A DNA stretch of 53,130 nt from Verrucomicrobia bacterium 12-59-8 (GCA_002279765.1 NCCR01000045.1:1-53130); one strand, 5' to 3'. Counted from the first letter of the stretch, positions 36,574 to 45,039 are shown. The notes: generated by a model from the sequence alone, not told the origin. Made by a program: numbers and translations.

Positions 36574-37221
36574 ATGCCCAAACCGGAAAGGAACGCTCCC
36601 ACCCATGCACCGCAGGCAGCCGCCGACGGTGGGGAGGAGTCTTCCGACCAGGAAAGCGTACGCCTCATGCTCCGCGTGAAGGAGGGCGATGTGCAGGCCT
36701 TCGAGCGCCTCGTGGAGCTGCACCAAAGCGCCATCATCGGCACCTGCGCGCGCATGCTCAACAACATCGACGACGCACACGACATCGCGCAGCAGGTCTT
36801 CATCCGCGTCTGGCGCAGCGCCCCGCGCTACGAAGTCACCGCCAAGTTCACCACCTGGCTCTTCACCATCACCCGCAACCTCGTCTTCAACGAAACCCGC
36901 CGCCGCTCCCGCCGCAAGGAAGTCAGCATGGAGCAGGAGTACGAGGACGATCCGCCCAAGCACTACGCCGACCACAGCACGCCCGGCGCCGACCACCTCA
37001 CCCAGCAGAGCGAGCTGGAGCAGGCGCTCGACACAGCCATCGCCGCCCTGCCCGAGAAGCAGCGCATCGCCGTCGTCATGCGCCGCCATCAGGACCTGCC
37101 ATACGAGGACATTTGCGCCGTCCTGAAAATGTCCCTCCCCGCCGTCAAGAGCCTCCTCTTCCGCGCCCGCACCGAACTGAGAAAGCAGCTCGCCGCGCAT
37201 CTGGGCGAGGATGTTGATTGA
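36574..37221 (+). CDS. ECF RNA polymerase sigma factor (RpoE-like)
   Basis: The 215-residue protein has sigma-70 region 2 (VQAFERLVELHQSAIIGTCA, DAHDIAQQVFIRVWRSAPRY, FTTWLFTITRNLVFNETRRR) and region 4 (ALPEKQRIAVVMRRHQDLPY, EDICAVLKMSLPAVKSLLFR). It is close to the general ECF group whose members are controlled by membrane anti-sigma factors, but no anti-sigma gene follows: the next gene is convergent. The ATG at 36574 fits the promoter at 36520-36548; ATG 36532 would lie inside it. Confidence 0.88.
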   Translation: MPKPERNAPTHAPQAAADGGEESSDQESVRLMLRVKEGDVQAFERLVELHQSAIIGTCARMLNNIDDAHDIAQQVFIRVWRSAPRYEVTAKFTTWLFTITRNLVFNETRRRSRRKEVSMEQEYEDDPPKHYADHSTPGADHLTQQSELEQALDTAIAALPEKQRIAVVMRRHQDLPYEDICAVLKMSLPAVKSLLFRARTELRKQLAAHLGEDVD

Positions 37222-37267
37222 GGCGGCAGCTTCAATTCAACAATCAGCAATAATTACTCTCAGACGT

Positions 37268-38179
37268 TCACCTCCACGCCACCCCCTCCACCAAGCCGTT
37301 CCACGCATGCGCCTTCTCATGCGTCAGCGTGGTGAACTCTGCGCCTTGGTCCGTGAGCTGGGCCATCGTCCAGCCGGTGGTGCTGGCGGTGGGATTGGAG
37401 ACGTAGGAGGTGGCGGGGGTGTTGAGGATGTGGATGCCGCGATGCTGGAAGTGATCCCGATGATGGATGTGGCCGTGAATGTACGCCTTCACCTGGGGGC
37501 GTGCGACGAGGAGGTCCCACAGGGGCGCGGAATCCTCCAGACCGCCGGGAAAGTGCTGCTCCTCGCCGCCGAGGCGGGGATTGTGATGGGCGAAGATGAG
37601 GGCGGGCTTGCCAGGGTGAGCATCGAGCTTCCGGCCCAGCCAGTCGAGCTGCTCGGGGCCAAGCAGGCCCTGCGCGACGACGCGGGGGCCCTGGGTTTTG
37701 AGCGAGTCGAGCAGGAAGAGATTCGCCTTGGGCAGGGTGACGACGCCGACATGGCGCGACACCACGGGCGGGTCCGCCGCTTTCCCGGCCTGCAGCACCT
37801 GATAAAACACCTCGCGGTCATCGTGATTGCCCAGGGTGAGATGCACGGGCATGCCAGCCTCCCGCAGCGGGGCGATGAGCCGCGCGAAGTGCTCGTAGTC
37901 TCCGGGCCGGCCGTTGCTCAAGGCGAGGTCGCCATTGATGACGACGGCAGCGGGCCGCCTCTCCTGCGCGACCAGCCAGGCCACCGTCTCCCGCAGGTGC
38001 GTGGGGATGGGAGCACTGGCCGTATGCCCGGCGGCGATGTGCGTGTCATTGAGAATGGCGATCCGGTCCGCATCCACCCGCTCCGCCGCTGCCTCCGCGA
38101 GTGCCGGAGCACAGACCACCGCGCCACCAAGCTGGGTGAGGAACGTGCGCCGGGATGCGCTGGAGAGATGAATGGGCAT
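37268..38179 (-). CDS. Tat-exported calcineurin-like metallophosphatase
   Basis: The 303-residue protein begins MPIHLSSASRRTFLTQLGGA, with a twin-arginine signal (SRRTFL) and an Ala-rich cleavage region. The metallophosphoesterase motifs appear in order: ILNDTHIA (DxH), VINGDLA (GDxx), LTLGNHDD (GNHD), FAHHN, and YIHGHIHHRDHF (GHxH). It probably hydrolyses phosphodiesters or monoesters outside the cytoplasmic membrane; substrate unknown. The in-frame codons upstream of 38179 run through the ACCGACGAA cruciform and read as a spurious TDETDET/FVGFVG extension, so they were left out. Confidence 0.88.
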   Translation of the reverse strand: MPIHLSSASRRTFLTQLGGAVVCAPALAEAAAERVDADRIAILNDTHIAAGHTASAPIPTHLRETVAWLVAQERRPAAVVINGDLALSNGRPGDYEHFARLIAPLREAGMPVHLTLGNHDDREVFYQVLQAGKAADPPVVSRHVGVVTLPKANLFLLDSLKTQGPRVVAQGLLGPEQLDWLGRKLDAHPGKPALIFAHHNPRLGGEEQHFPGGLEDSAPLWDLLVARPQVKAYIHGHIHHRDHFQHRGIHILNTPATSYVSNPTASTTGWTMAQLTDQGAEFTTLTHEKAHAWNGLVEGVAWR

Positions 38180-38228
38180 GGTAGGAGGGAGAGTACGGCA
38201 AATGGGAAGCGGTGGCGATCGTAAAATA

Positions 38229-38274
38229 GCACCGACGAAACCGACGAAACCCGTTTCGTCGGTTTCGTCGGTGC
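38229..38274. repeat. Perfect 22-bp inverted repeat made of ACCGACGAA units
   Basis: GCACCGACGAAACCGACGAA plus AC (38229-38250), a 2-nt centre, then the exact reverse complement (38253-38274). It is followed by an AT-rich stretch related to the one before the array at 39.5 kb. It lies in the divergent gap between the metallophosphatase and MtfA-like genes. Confidence 0.95.
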
Positions 38275-38444
38275 GTTTTGAGGGGGAGAAATATTTTTTT
38301 GCCGTGGCGGGAAGTCGGGAGGTTTGCCCAAAGCTGTCTTGTTGCTGCGCATCGCCCACAATTCACGGTGGTCTCCCACGGCTTGCATCCCAGGCTGCTT
38401 TGGAATGCTCTAGCAGTGCAGGCCGGATGCATTACCCTCCGCCC

Positions 38445-39221
38445 ATGATCTGGGAGAAACTGAAGGCGCTGTTTGGAGGAGAGACGCAGGAGGCGGTGGT
38501 GTTCCAGGAGGAATGGATCGCTCTACTGACGCAGAATGTACCGCTGTATGAGCGGCTGCCGGAGGAGCTGCGGCTGCGGCTTCACGAGAGGATCGCTCAG
38601 TTCATCTCGACGATCCGTTTTGAAGGCTGTGGCGGGCTGGAGCTGACGGAGGCCATGATCCTCACCGTGGCCGCCCAGGCCTGCCTGCTGGTGGTACAGC
38701 GCCAGGGGAGACCCTACCCGAAGCTGAGTGCGGTGTACCTCTACCCCACCACCTTCAGCTCCGTGAGCAAGCGCATGGATGCGCACGGCATCGTCAGCGA
38801 GGGCGAGGTGCGCCGGCTGGGGGAATCCTCCCACTGGGGCACGGTGGTGCTGGCCTGGGACTCTGTGACCCATGGGGCACGCCACATGGAGGATGGGGAC
38901 AACGTGACCTTCCATGAATTTGCCCATCAGCTCGACCACGAGGACGGCCCGACCGACGGTGCCCCTGCCCTGCCCAGCAGCGGGGCCTACCGCAGGTGGT
39001 CTCACGTATTCCATGACAACTACGCCGACTTCCTCCAACGCACGGAGGAAGGCAAGAAGACGGTGCTGGATGCCTACGGCGCGACCAACCCCGCCGAGTT
39101 CTTCGCCGTGGCCACGGAGACCTTCTTCGAGAAACCACAGAAGCTGTACGAGAAGCGACCGGACATGTACACGGAGCTGATGAACTACTACCACCTGGAT
39201 CCACGGGAGTGGCTGGGGTAA
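38445..39221 (+). CDS. mtfA: MtfA-type zinc peptidase
   Basis: The 258-residue protein matches the MtfA (Mlc titration factor A) family: VFQEEWIALLTQNVPLYERL at the start, ELTEAMILTVAAQACLLVV, then the zinc motif VTFHEFAHQLDHEDG (HExxH) and the downstream Glu region ATNPAEFFAVATETFFEKP. In E. coli MtfA binds the glucose repressor Mlc and has aminopeptidase activity; whether an Mlc partner exists here is not visible. No signal peptide, so cytosolic. The ATG at 38445 (MIWEKLKALF) is the natural start. Confidence 0.9.
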   Translation: MIWEKLKALFGGETQEAVVFQEEWIALLTQNVPLYERLPEELRLRLHERIAQFISTIRFEGCGGLELTEAMILTVAAQACLLVVQRQGRPYPKLSAVYLYPTTFSSVSKRMDAHGIVSEGEVRRLGESSHWGTVVLAWDSVTHGARHMEDGDNVTFHEFAHQLDHEDGPTDGAPALPSSGAYRRWSHVFHDNYADFLQRTEEGKKTVLDAYGATNPAEFFAVATETFFEKPQKLYEKRPDMYTELMNYYHLDPREWLG

Positions 39222-39730
39222 GAGCTGATTCTTCCCCCCCTTCCACAGCTTCTGACCAAACCATGGTGGAATGGCAAAGGGAGGAACCAAGAATGGAAAA
39301 TGGCCATTGGACGGTTACTCAATAGCATCGAGTGGTATTTGATTGCACCCTCTCTATGAAGGCATTCGGCATGGTCTTGGATCAATCCACACGCGAATCC
39401 CTCCTGAAAAATTTTTCACACCCTCAAAACACACCGACGAAACCGACGAAACCCCCATCCCACCTCATCCTGGATGGCTGAAAAAATATTCTCCCCTGCA
39501 AAACGCACCGACGAAACCGACGAAACCGACGAAACCGACGAAACCTCCCCAAAACGGGCTGGGGTTTGAGGCCCCCGGCGTGAGCGGTCACTCCACCGTT
39601 CCCCTGCTCGCCTCTCCTTGCAACACCACGCATCGCAGTTGCGCAGTTGCCGTTTCCCACCCACATCTACCGGCACCAGGGGCGCTACCACGACCGTGGC
39701 ACCTGCCCCACCCAACCCACCGCAGTCACC
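39222..39730. other. Intergenic region, no gene, holding the ACCGACGAA arrays
   Basis: This stretch of about 500 bp contains only the repeat arrays at 39431-39545 and AT-rich flanks. Long open frames here are produced by the 9-bp repeat and were rejected. A promoter for the FKBP gene is expected near 39.6-39.7 kb but no convincing elements were found. Confidence 0.6.
39431..39545 (+). repeat. Two arrays of the 9-bp ACCGACGAA repeat
   Basis: Array 1 (39431-39455) has two units. Array 2 (39506-39545) has four exact units plus a partial one. Array 2 is preceded by AAAAAATATTCTCCCCTGCA and AAACGC, and the mirror image of this flank follows the cruciform at 38229-38274, so all three belong to one dispersed element. 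Confidence 0.9.
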
Positions 39731-40216
39731 ATGAAACGCTCCTCTTTATCCTTTGCCCTCTCCACCGCGCTGCTGCTCCTGATGACCAGCTGCGAGAGCA
39801 GCACCAAAACCGACGCCTCCAAGAAAGCCGCTGAGACCCCGGCTGCGGCTGGCACAGCAAGTTCAAGTCCGGTGGTCACCAGGCCCAGCGGGCTGCGCTA
39901 CCAGGTGCTGGCTTCCGGGCCTGCGGGCGAGGTTTCCCCCACGCTCAATGACTCGGTCACGGTACACTACAAGGGCACGCTGACCAATGGCACCGTGTTT
40001 GACAGCTCCTACGAGCGCGGTGCCCCCGCCACCTTTGGCGTCAGCCAGGTGATCCCCGGCTGGACGGAGGCGCTGCAGCTCATGAAACCCGGCGACCAAT
40101 GGCTGATCTACCTCCCTGCCAGCATCGCCTACGGCGCGCTGGCCACGGGCATGATCCCCGCCAACAGCGATCTCATTTTCCAGGTACACCTGCTCCAGGT
40201 GGTTGGCGCGCAGTGA
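39731..40216 (+). CDS. FKBP-type peptidyl-prolyl isomerase lipoprotein
   Basis: The 161-residue protein has a lipoprotein signal (MKRSSLSFALSTALLLLMTS followed by C at the lipobox) and a Ser/Thr/Ala-rich linker. A single FKBP domain follows: VTVHYKGTLTNGTVFDSSYE, FGVSQVIPGWTEALQLMKPG, LPASIAYGA, IPANSDLIFQVHLL. The aromatic and acidic residues of the active site (Y, FD, VIPGW, Y) are present. It probably helps fold exported proteins at the membrane. In-frame upstream codons lack a conserved start. Confidence 0.92.
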   Translation: MKRSSLSFALSTALLLLMTSCESSTKTDASKKAAETPAAAGTASSSPVVTRPSGLRYQVLASGPAGEVSPTLNDSVTVHYKGTLTNGTVFDSSYERGAPATFGVSQVIPGWTEALQLMKPGDQWLIYLPASIAYGALATGMIPANSDLIFQVHLLQVVGAQ

Positions 40217-40303
40217 GGGCCAGGCGGCCTCGTTGCGCCCGCATTTTTCCCTACGTCACTGTACGGCTTGAAGAACGACGACCAGCCGCCTAAAGTGCAT
40301 GCC

Positions 40304-40516
40304 ATGATCAGCGCCGAAGAACTGGTGGGCGACGAGTGGGCCGAATGGTATCGGCTGACTCCGGCTCAGCGCTGGGCGGAGACAACGCGTTTGTGGCAGA
40401 CATATCTCGCACTAGGAGGCACCCTTGATCCCGAACCCGATACGCAAAGTCCTTTCTTCGATGCGCGAGCACCACGTCCAGTGCCTGCTGAAGGCTCTCG
40501 CGGCCTTGGATGCTGA
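40304..40516 (+). CDS. Small protein upstream of and overlapping a nucleotidyltransferase-like gene
   Basis: The 70-residue product starts MISAEELVGDEWAEWYRLTP and contains RWAETTRLWQTYLALGGTLD, then PEPDTQSPFFDA. From memory, short proteins with R/LTPxxRWxExxxLW...GGxLDPEPDxQSPF are encoded just before nucleotidyltransferase-like proteins in Verrucomicrobiota and Planctomycetes; I know no function. The arrangement (small partner plus NTase) resembles toxin-antitoxin pairs but this is unproven. The gene overlaps the next by 92 bp, in another frame. A TTG at 40268 is a possible earlier start. Confidence 0.55.
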   Translation: MISAEELVGDEWAEWYRLTPAQRWAETTRLWQTYLALGGTLDPEPDTQSPFFDARAPRPVPAEGSRGLGC

Positions 40517-41069
40517 AGTCATCGCCGTGCCCCCATTCCAGCTTCAGCATCTTGACGCAGGACATGCCGTGCAGTTTCGCTGCCGCCATCCCGATGCGGC
40601 CAGCATGCGGGTTGACGTCATGTCCCGCATGCGCGGCGTGGCTGATTTCAATACACTGTGGGAACGGCGCACCACTTTGGAAATGGACGATGGTACACTG
40701 TGCGACCTGCTTTCATTACCCGATCTCGTCCGGGCAAAAAAAACCCAACGTGACAAGGACTGGCCCATGATTCGTCGTTTGGTGGAGGCAAACTACTTTG
40801 CCAATGAAGCCACTCCGTCCCCTGAACAACTCACTTTCTGGTTTCAAGAACTCCGCACTGCCACATTGCTGCACGATCTTGCTCAAGCGCACCCGGCTCT
40901 CGCCAACGCTGCCACGGTCTCGCGTTCATTGATCCATCACGCCCTTGCAGGGGATGATCAGGCTCTAGCAAATGCGCTGGGAGATGAAGAACGTCATGAA
41001 CGACTTCAAGACCAAGCTTACTGGCAACCCTTGAAGAAAGAGCTTGAGCGGCTGCGTCGGGAGCAGTGA
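40425..41069 (+). CDS. Nucleotidyltransferase-like protein, catalytic core apparently deleted
   Basis: The 214-residue product begins at TTG 40425, supported by a perfect AGGAGG at 40414-40419 with 5-bp spacing. NPIRKVLSSMREHHVQCLL is followed directly by KALAALDAEVIAVPPFQLQH, then RVDVMSRMRGV, LWERRTTLEMDDG, LSLPDLVRAKKTQRDKDWPM and FWFQELRTATLL. In the AbiEii/NTase-like family I recall, a segment of about 30-40 residues with GGxA...SRDxDL (the catalytic Asp pair) stands between CLL and the second block. It is missing here, so the protein is probably catalytically dead, although the rest of the frame is intact. The family is recalled from memory, so the size of the gap needs an alignment. 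Confidence 0.6.
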   Translation: MIPNPIRKVLSSMREHHVQCLLKALAALDAEVIAVPPFQLQHLDAGHAVQFRCRHPDAASMRVDVMSRMRGVADFNTLWERRTTLEMDDGTLCDLLSLPDLVRAKKTQRDKDWPMIRRLVEANYFANEATPSPEQLTFWFQELRTATLLHDLAQAHPALANAATVSRSLIHHALAGDDQALANALGDEERHERLQDQAYWQPLKKELERLRREQ

Positions 41070-41079
41070 GGCCGCCGCC

Positions 41080-41751
41080 TCACTTCCCTTCCCACAGCCT
41101 CACCGAATCAATCTGGCAGGTGCCGAAATCGACGGCTTTGAAGTCGATCTGCGCCTGACCGGTCATGTCGATGTTCTTGCTTTCAAAGACATGCTTCTTG
41201 CCGTCGATCTTGAGCAGGATCGTGCCTTTCTTCAGCTCGATGACCACGTCATGCCACTGGTTCAGCGCAAAGAGCGGCTCCTCCACAGAGAGGGTCTCAA
41301 CATTCTTTTTGATTGTCAGCGTCGTGGCCTTTTCGCTGAAGCTCAGGGTGTGAATGTGGTGGCCGAGGTCAAAGAGCGGAAAGCCTTTCTGGTAGGTCGT
41401 GGCATCGTAGCGCACGCGCATGGCGCAGACGAAATTTTCCGGCACCTTGCGCAGCCAGATTACGGGCTTGTATCCCGCATGGGAGGGATCATCGCTCGCT
41501 TTCTTTTTGTCCTGAAATTCCTTGGATGACGGGCTGCCGGTGAGCACGCCGTCCTTGACCGCCCATGTGGTGCTCTGCCGCACCTCCCAGAACTCCGTGT
41601 TCAGCGCGCCGTCGAAGTTGTCGGAATACACCAGCTTCAAACTCTGAAACAGCTCCGGCTGGTAGTCGGCATCGCCTGTCTGCGCATGAGACGGCAGGAC
41701 AGTGCAGGTGAAGGCAAAACACAGGGCGGCGAGACGGAGGGGCTTGGTCAT
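41080..41751 (-). CDS. Secreted concanavalin-like (DUF1080/LamG-like) protein
   Basis: The 223-residue protein has a signal peptide (MTKPLRLAALCFAFTCTVLP, cleaved near SHAQ) and a jellyroll-like body: LVYSDNFDGALNTEFWEVRQ, TTWAVKDGVLTGSPSS, FVCAMRVRYD, NQWHDVVIELKKGTILLKID, QIDSVRLWEG. This pattern (FDG...W.V.dGvL.G...vrf) is typical of DUF1080/3-keto-glycoside-hydrolase-like and LamG jellyroll proteins, abundant in Verrucomicrobiota. Whether it binds or cleaves glycans is unknown. The ATG at 41751 is immediately before the signal peptide. Confidence 0.75.
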   Translation of the reverse strand: MTKPLRLAALCFAFTCTVLPSHAQTGDADYQPELFQSLKLVYSDNFDGALNTEFWEVRQSTTWAVKDGVLTGSPSSKEFQDKKKASDDPSHAGYKPVIWLRKVPENFVCAMRVRYDATTYQKGFPLFDLGHHIHTLSFSEKATTLTIKKNVETLSVEEPLFALNQWHDVVIELKKGTILLKIDGKKHVFESKNIDMTGQAQIDFKAVDFGTCQIDSVRLWEGK

Positions 41752-41796
41752 GAGAGCGCTGAAACGCGGCAACAGCGCGGAGTTTTCGCCTAAGTT

Positions 41797-41860
41797 GACC
41801 CGTTGCGTCGCAACGGGTCAGGAAGACGACTCAGGCAGAACTCCAGTTGCGGTGCAACGG
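41797..41860. repeat. Two GTTGCG-type hairpins in a divergent promoter region
   Basis: GACCCGTTGCGTCGCAACGG plus GTC (41797-41819) is a 23-bp palindrome, perfect apart from its centre base. A second hairpin follows (41843-41860, CCAGTTGCGGTGCAACGG). A third relative stands at 51228-51246. They lie between the starts of the jellyroll and rlmN genes and could be repressor sites or a dispersed repeat. Confidence 0.7.
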
Positions 41861-41885
41861 GACTACTCTATGCCTGCACACGCCC

Positions 41886-42977
41886 ATGTCCCTGACCACC
41901 CGCCCACCGCGCTCTCTGCCCGACCTCTCCGCCGAGGAGCTGGGCACATGGCTGGCAGCGCAGGGATTCAAAGCCACCCACGCGCCGCGCGTGCTGCGCA
42001 ATCTCCTCGAAGTCCACGGTGGTCCAAGCAAGGAGCACCCCGGCATGCGGCTGCCAGCGGAGCTTTCTCAGCAACTGCACACCGCGTTTCCCACCGCCGC
42101 CGCCAGCCTCGCCATGCGGCAGGTGTCTGAGGATGGCACCGCAAAGCTGCTGCTGCGCCTGCAGGACGGGCGCACGGTGGAGTCCGTGCTGATGCCGGAC
42201 TTCCACCCCGAGCGCGCAGCGGGCTGCATTTCCAGCCAGGTGGGCTGCGCCATGGGCTGTGATTTCTGCGCCACCACGCAGACCGGCTTTGAGCGCAACC
42301 TCACCTCCGGCGAGATCGTGGAGCAGTTCATCCACCTGCGGCGAGAGGCACGCGCCGCCGGGCGCACGCTGCGCACCATCGTCTTCATGGGCATGGGCGA
42401 GCCGATGCTGAATCTCAAAAACGTGCTCGCCGCTGTGCAGCGCATCGCCGCGCCCACACTCGGCGCGTTTGGCTGGCGGCAGATCACCATCTCCACCGTG
42501 GGCATCGTGCCCGGCATTGATGAACTGCGCGAGGCGGATCTCGGTGTGCATCTCGCCTTGTCCCTGCACGCGCCGGATGACGCCACCCGCGCCGATCTGC
42601 TACCCATGGGAAAACGCTTTGATGTGCAGGACGTGCTCGCCGCGGTGGACCGCTACCAGGCCAGCAGCGGCCGCATCACCACCATCCAGTACTGCCTGCT
42701 CGATGGCGTGAACGATTCCCTCGCGCAGGCCCGCGATCTGTCGCGTCTTCTGGAAGGACGACGCATGCATGTGAACCTGCTGCGCTACAATGCCACCGGC
42801 CTCAGCCTGCGTGGCCGCACCTACGCCCCGAGCAGCCTGGAGCAAACCGAGGCCTTCCTAGCGGAGCTGCGCGCCCACGGCACCGTGGCCCATCTGCGCC
42901 GTGCGCGTGGCCCGGACATTGATGCTGCCTGCGGGCAGTTGCGGAAGCGTGAGGCGGCTGTTTCAGCCGCGCAATGA
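41886..42977 (+). CDS. rlmN: Dual-specificity 23S rRNA/tRNA adenine-C2 methyltransferase RlmN
   Basis: The 363-residue radical-SAM enzyme has the cluster motif CAMGCDFCATTQTGFERNLT with cysteines at about 121, 125 and 128. GCISSQVGC precedes it, MGMGEPMLNLKNV and HLALSLHAPDDATRADLLPM are typical segments, and the catalytic C-terminal Cys is in RRARGPDIDAACGQL. RlmN methylates A2503 of 23S rRNA and A37 of some tRNAs. The ATG at 41886 (MSLTTRPPRSL) is chosen over codons inside the hairpin region. Its stop overlaps the cupin start by 4 bp (ATGA). Confidence 0.93.
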   Translation: MSLTTRPPRSLPDLSAEELGTWLAAQGFKATHAPRVLRNLLEVHGGPSKEHPGMRLPAELSQQLHTAFPTAAASLAMRQVSEDGTAKLLLRLQDGRTVESVLMPDFHPERAAGCISSQVGCAMGCDFCATTQTGFERNLTSGEIVEQFIHLRREARAAGRTLRTIVFMGMGEPMLNLKNVLAAVQRIAAPTLGAFGWRQITISTVGIVPGIDELREADLGVHLALSLHAPDDATRADLLPMGKRFDVQDVLAAVDRYQASSGRITTIQYCLLDGVNDSLAQARDLSRLLEGRRMHVNLLRYNATGLSLRGRTYAPSSLEQTEAFLAELRAHGTVAHLRRARGPDIDAACGQLRKREAAVSAAQ

Positions 42978-43450
42978 ACTGCAAACCCATGAACCCCGTG
43001 CAAGGCTACCATCTCATCACGCCCGCTGATCTCACCTGGCGTTTGTCGAATCTCATGCGCATCCCGAACGCGGACTTTCTGGAGCGCACCGGCAGCGAAA
43101 ACATGGGCGCACGCCTCTGGCGCATGCCGCCCATGAGCGCGAACACCCTGCACAAGCACCTGCGCGCCGAGGAGTTTTATTTTGTGCTCGAAGGCACCGG
43201 ACGTCTGCGTGTGGGCGAGGAAACACTCACCGTGCCCAAGCATGGCGGCGTCCTCGTCGGGCCGGATCAACTGCGGCAGGTGTTTAACGACACCCCAGAG
43301 GAAGTGCTCTGGCTCATCATCGGCGCGCCCGAGGAAACCGAATTCCTCCCCAGCGCCACGACCAAGCCCGACATGTCGCTCATTTATCCGACGGACCCCA
43401 CGCAACTGCCAAAGGAACTCGATGGCGTGAACTGGCCACCGAAAAGCTGA
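42974..43450 (+). CDS. Cupin-domain protein
   Basis: The 158-residue single-domain cupin has motif 1-like ANTLHKHLRAEEFYFVLEGTGRLRVGEE (shortened: HKHxxxEEFYFVLEG) and motif 2-like GGVLVGPDQLRQVFNDTPEE. Two His and a Glu of the metal site are present in motif 1; the second-motif His is replaced by Gln/Arg, so metal binding may be altered. Small cupins of this type bind sugars or act as isomerases or dioxygenases; no substrate can be named. Translationally coupled to rlmN, probably by chance of gene packing. Confidence 0.8.
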   Translation: MNCKPMNPVQGYHLITPADLTWRLSNLMRIPNADFLERTGSENMGARLWRMPPMSANTLHKHLRAEEFYFVLEGTGRLRVGEETLTVPKHGGVLVGPDQLRQVFNDTPEEVLWLIIGAPEETEFLPSATTKPDMSLIYPTDPTQLPKELDGVNWPPKS

Positions 43451-43638
43451 GAGCTTGTCGCTGCGTTCGCCGGAGCACGAAGCACCCGCGCATCTATCGA
43501 ATCTCAAAACTCATTGGCGAATGCGAGCCTAGCATCGTTGTGAGTGGTCTTGGTTTTCGTCTCGCGGGGCGCGAAACATCAGCGTCTAAAATGGGCCCCG
43601 GAAAATAAGATGGCGCTCGTTTTCATGCGCATCTTGCC

Positions 43639-43740
43639 GCCTAACGATCCAAGCTCAGCGACGCGGGAACTCCTGGATGACGAGCGTAAAGGCAGGTCGT
43701 TTCTTCAGGCATAGTGCGAGAAGTGGACGAACGTTTAGGC
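43639..43740 (-). other. attC-like imperfect inverted repeat downstream of the protease gene
   Basis: Read on the - strand, i.e. in the direction of the protease gene, 43740-43639 begins GCCTAAAC and ends CGTTAGGC. The latter contains the attC crossover signature GTTRRRY. The 102-bp length is within the attC range, and inner segments (GAGCTTGGAT against the complement of GAGAAGTGGAC) pair partly. It starts 19 bp after the protease stop. The left end has one extra A and no integrase is in view, so this is suggestive only. The rest of 43451-43758 holds no gene. Confidence 0.3.
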
Positions 43741-43758
43741 TCTGACACGGGAGCACTT

Positions 43759-44934
43759 TTATTCGGGTGATAAATCGCAGATGATTTGGTACGCTGAACG
43801 CTCAAGGCATTGTCCGATGGAAAGCTCTTGGGGGTACGTCTCTTTGGCTATTTGCTCGGTGAGACCATCGACACCGCGAATCAGAGGCATTAAGTAGTCA
43901 GTCTTAATGGCATAGTTGACATTTTGGGGTATCGACCCAGTGGCGAGTACTACGGCGGAGTCGTTGAGACGGGCGTTCACCACTCCCACGACTGAGCGGC
44001 CAGTACTCAGAAGTGGACCACCCGAGTTACCTGGCTGAATGGCCGCGTCAATTTGGTAGTGTCGAACGTCATCATGTGCGCCCTTCATTCCACTGATCAC
44101 CCCGCGTGTAAGCTTGAGGCTAGTCCCCTGCATGTCAGGGTTAGGGAACCCGCCAACCGTTATCTCATCGCCCAGTCTTACAGCATCGGTTTCACCTACT
44201 TTAAGTGGAAGCGTTGCGCCATCGACCTTGATCACGGCAAGGTCATTCTGCTGATCGATTGCGACCAGCTTCGCTGCAACGAGCTTGTCCCCAAGACGCA
44301 CCGAGATTTTTTGAGCTCCGTCAACAACATGTGCATTGGTAACAACATGCCCAATGCTCGTAACAGCAAATCCAGAGCCGCTCGATGAAAGAATCTCCTT
44401 GGTGAGCTTTGGCGTGCGTCCTTTTTCAGAGGGAGACAATCGGTATTCCCAAATAGCAACCGCATCGTCTAAAGAAGATGCAAAACTGCGCACCGTTCGT
44501 TCATATCCTTTTCCATCTGTATAGGTGTATGATCCAGCCCAGTAAATATCCCCTCGGTATAATTCATTATCAGCAACGTCATGCTTAAAATCTCCCCAGA
44601 TCATCATGAACTCGTTTGAGTAGTACGGGTTGTTTGTTGGCAGCTCATTGACAAGCATGCCATCATCCAAGACTTGAATCACCTTGAACGGGATGCTCGG
44701 AAACGAGTTGCTCAAAACACGATTAGCAAGAACACAATACCGTTTGTCTGCCTTACTGAGCAGTTTTTCATTGAAACTCATGTGAGTTCCATTTTTCAAA
44801 ATCACAGTGACCTCTGGCGGGCGATATGAAATGAGCTGCCCCTGGAATGTCTTTGTACCATCGGTGCTTTTCCACTCGCGTGCATTTAGGCCATGAACAA
44901 CACTGAGAAAAAGTGTGGCTAAAATCAAACGCAT
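43759..44934 (-). CDS. Exported trypsin-like serine protease with SHD1-like domain
   Basis: The 391-residue protein has a signal peptide (MRLILATLFLSVVHGLNA) and an SHD1-like N-terminal domain (REWKSTDGTKTFQGQLISYR, VTVILKNGT, EKLLSKADKRYC). An HtrA-like protease core follows: His in VVTNAHVVDG, Asp in QQNDLAVIKVDG, Ser in QPGNSGGPLLS. No PDZ domain follows. SHD1 domains bind proteins or peptides; Verrucomicrobiota and Planctomycetes often fuse them to exported enzymes. Base composition and codon choice are clearly more AT-rich than the neighbours, which suggests recent acquisition. The ATG at 44934 begins the signal peptide (a start 15 bp upstream is possible). Confidence 0.85.
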   Translation of the reverse strand: MRLILATLFLSVVHGLNAREWKSTDGTKTFQGQLISYRPPEVTVILKNGTHMSFNEKLLSKADKRYCVLANRVLSNSFPSIPFKVIQVLDDGMLVNELPTNNPYYSNEFMMIWGDFKHDVADNELYRGDIYWAGSYTYTDGKGYERTVRSFASSLDDAVAIWEYRLSPSEKGRTPKLTKEILSSSGSGFAVTSIGHVVTNAHVVDGAQKISVRLGDKLVAAKLVAIDQQNDLAVIKVDGATLPLKVGETDAVRLGDEITVGGFPNPDMQGTSLKLTRGVISGMKGAHDDVRHYQIDAAIQPGNSGGPLLSTGRSVVGVVNARLNDSAVVLATGSIPQNVNYAIKTDYLMPLIRGVDGLTEQIAKETYPQELSIGQCLERSAYQIICDLSPE

Positions 44935-45039
44935 GGCTGCGGGAATCATATTTGTCTAGGCTTAAGAGATTCAAGACGTGAAGTTCATATGGCGCGGATT
45001 TGCCGCGCACAAAAATACTGAATATTCTTAACAATCACT

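Noticed and set aside
39431..39545. Possible CRISPR array
   Set aside because: The repeat unit is only 9 bp and directly tandem, with no unique spacers, leader or cas genes.
40268..40303. TTG start for the small ORF at 40268
   Set aside because: No Shine-Dalgarno precedes it and an ATG at 40304 gives the segment I recognise; kept only as an alternative.
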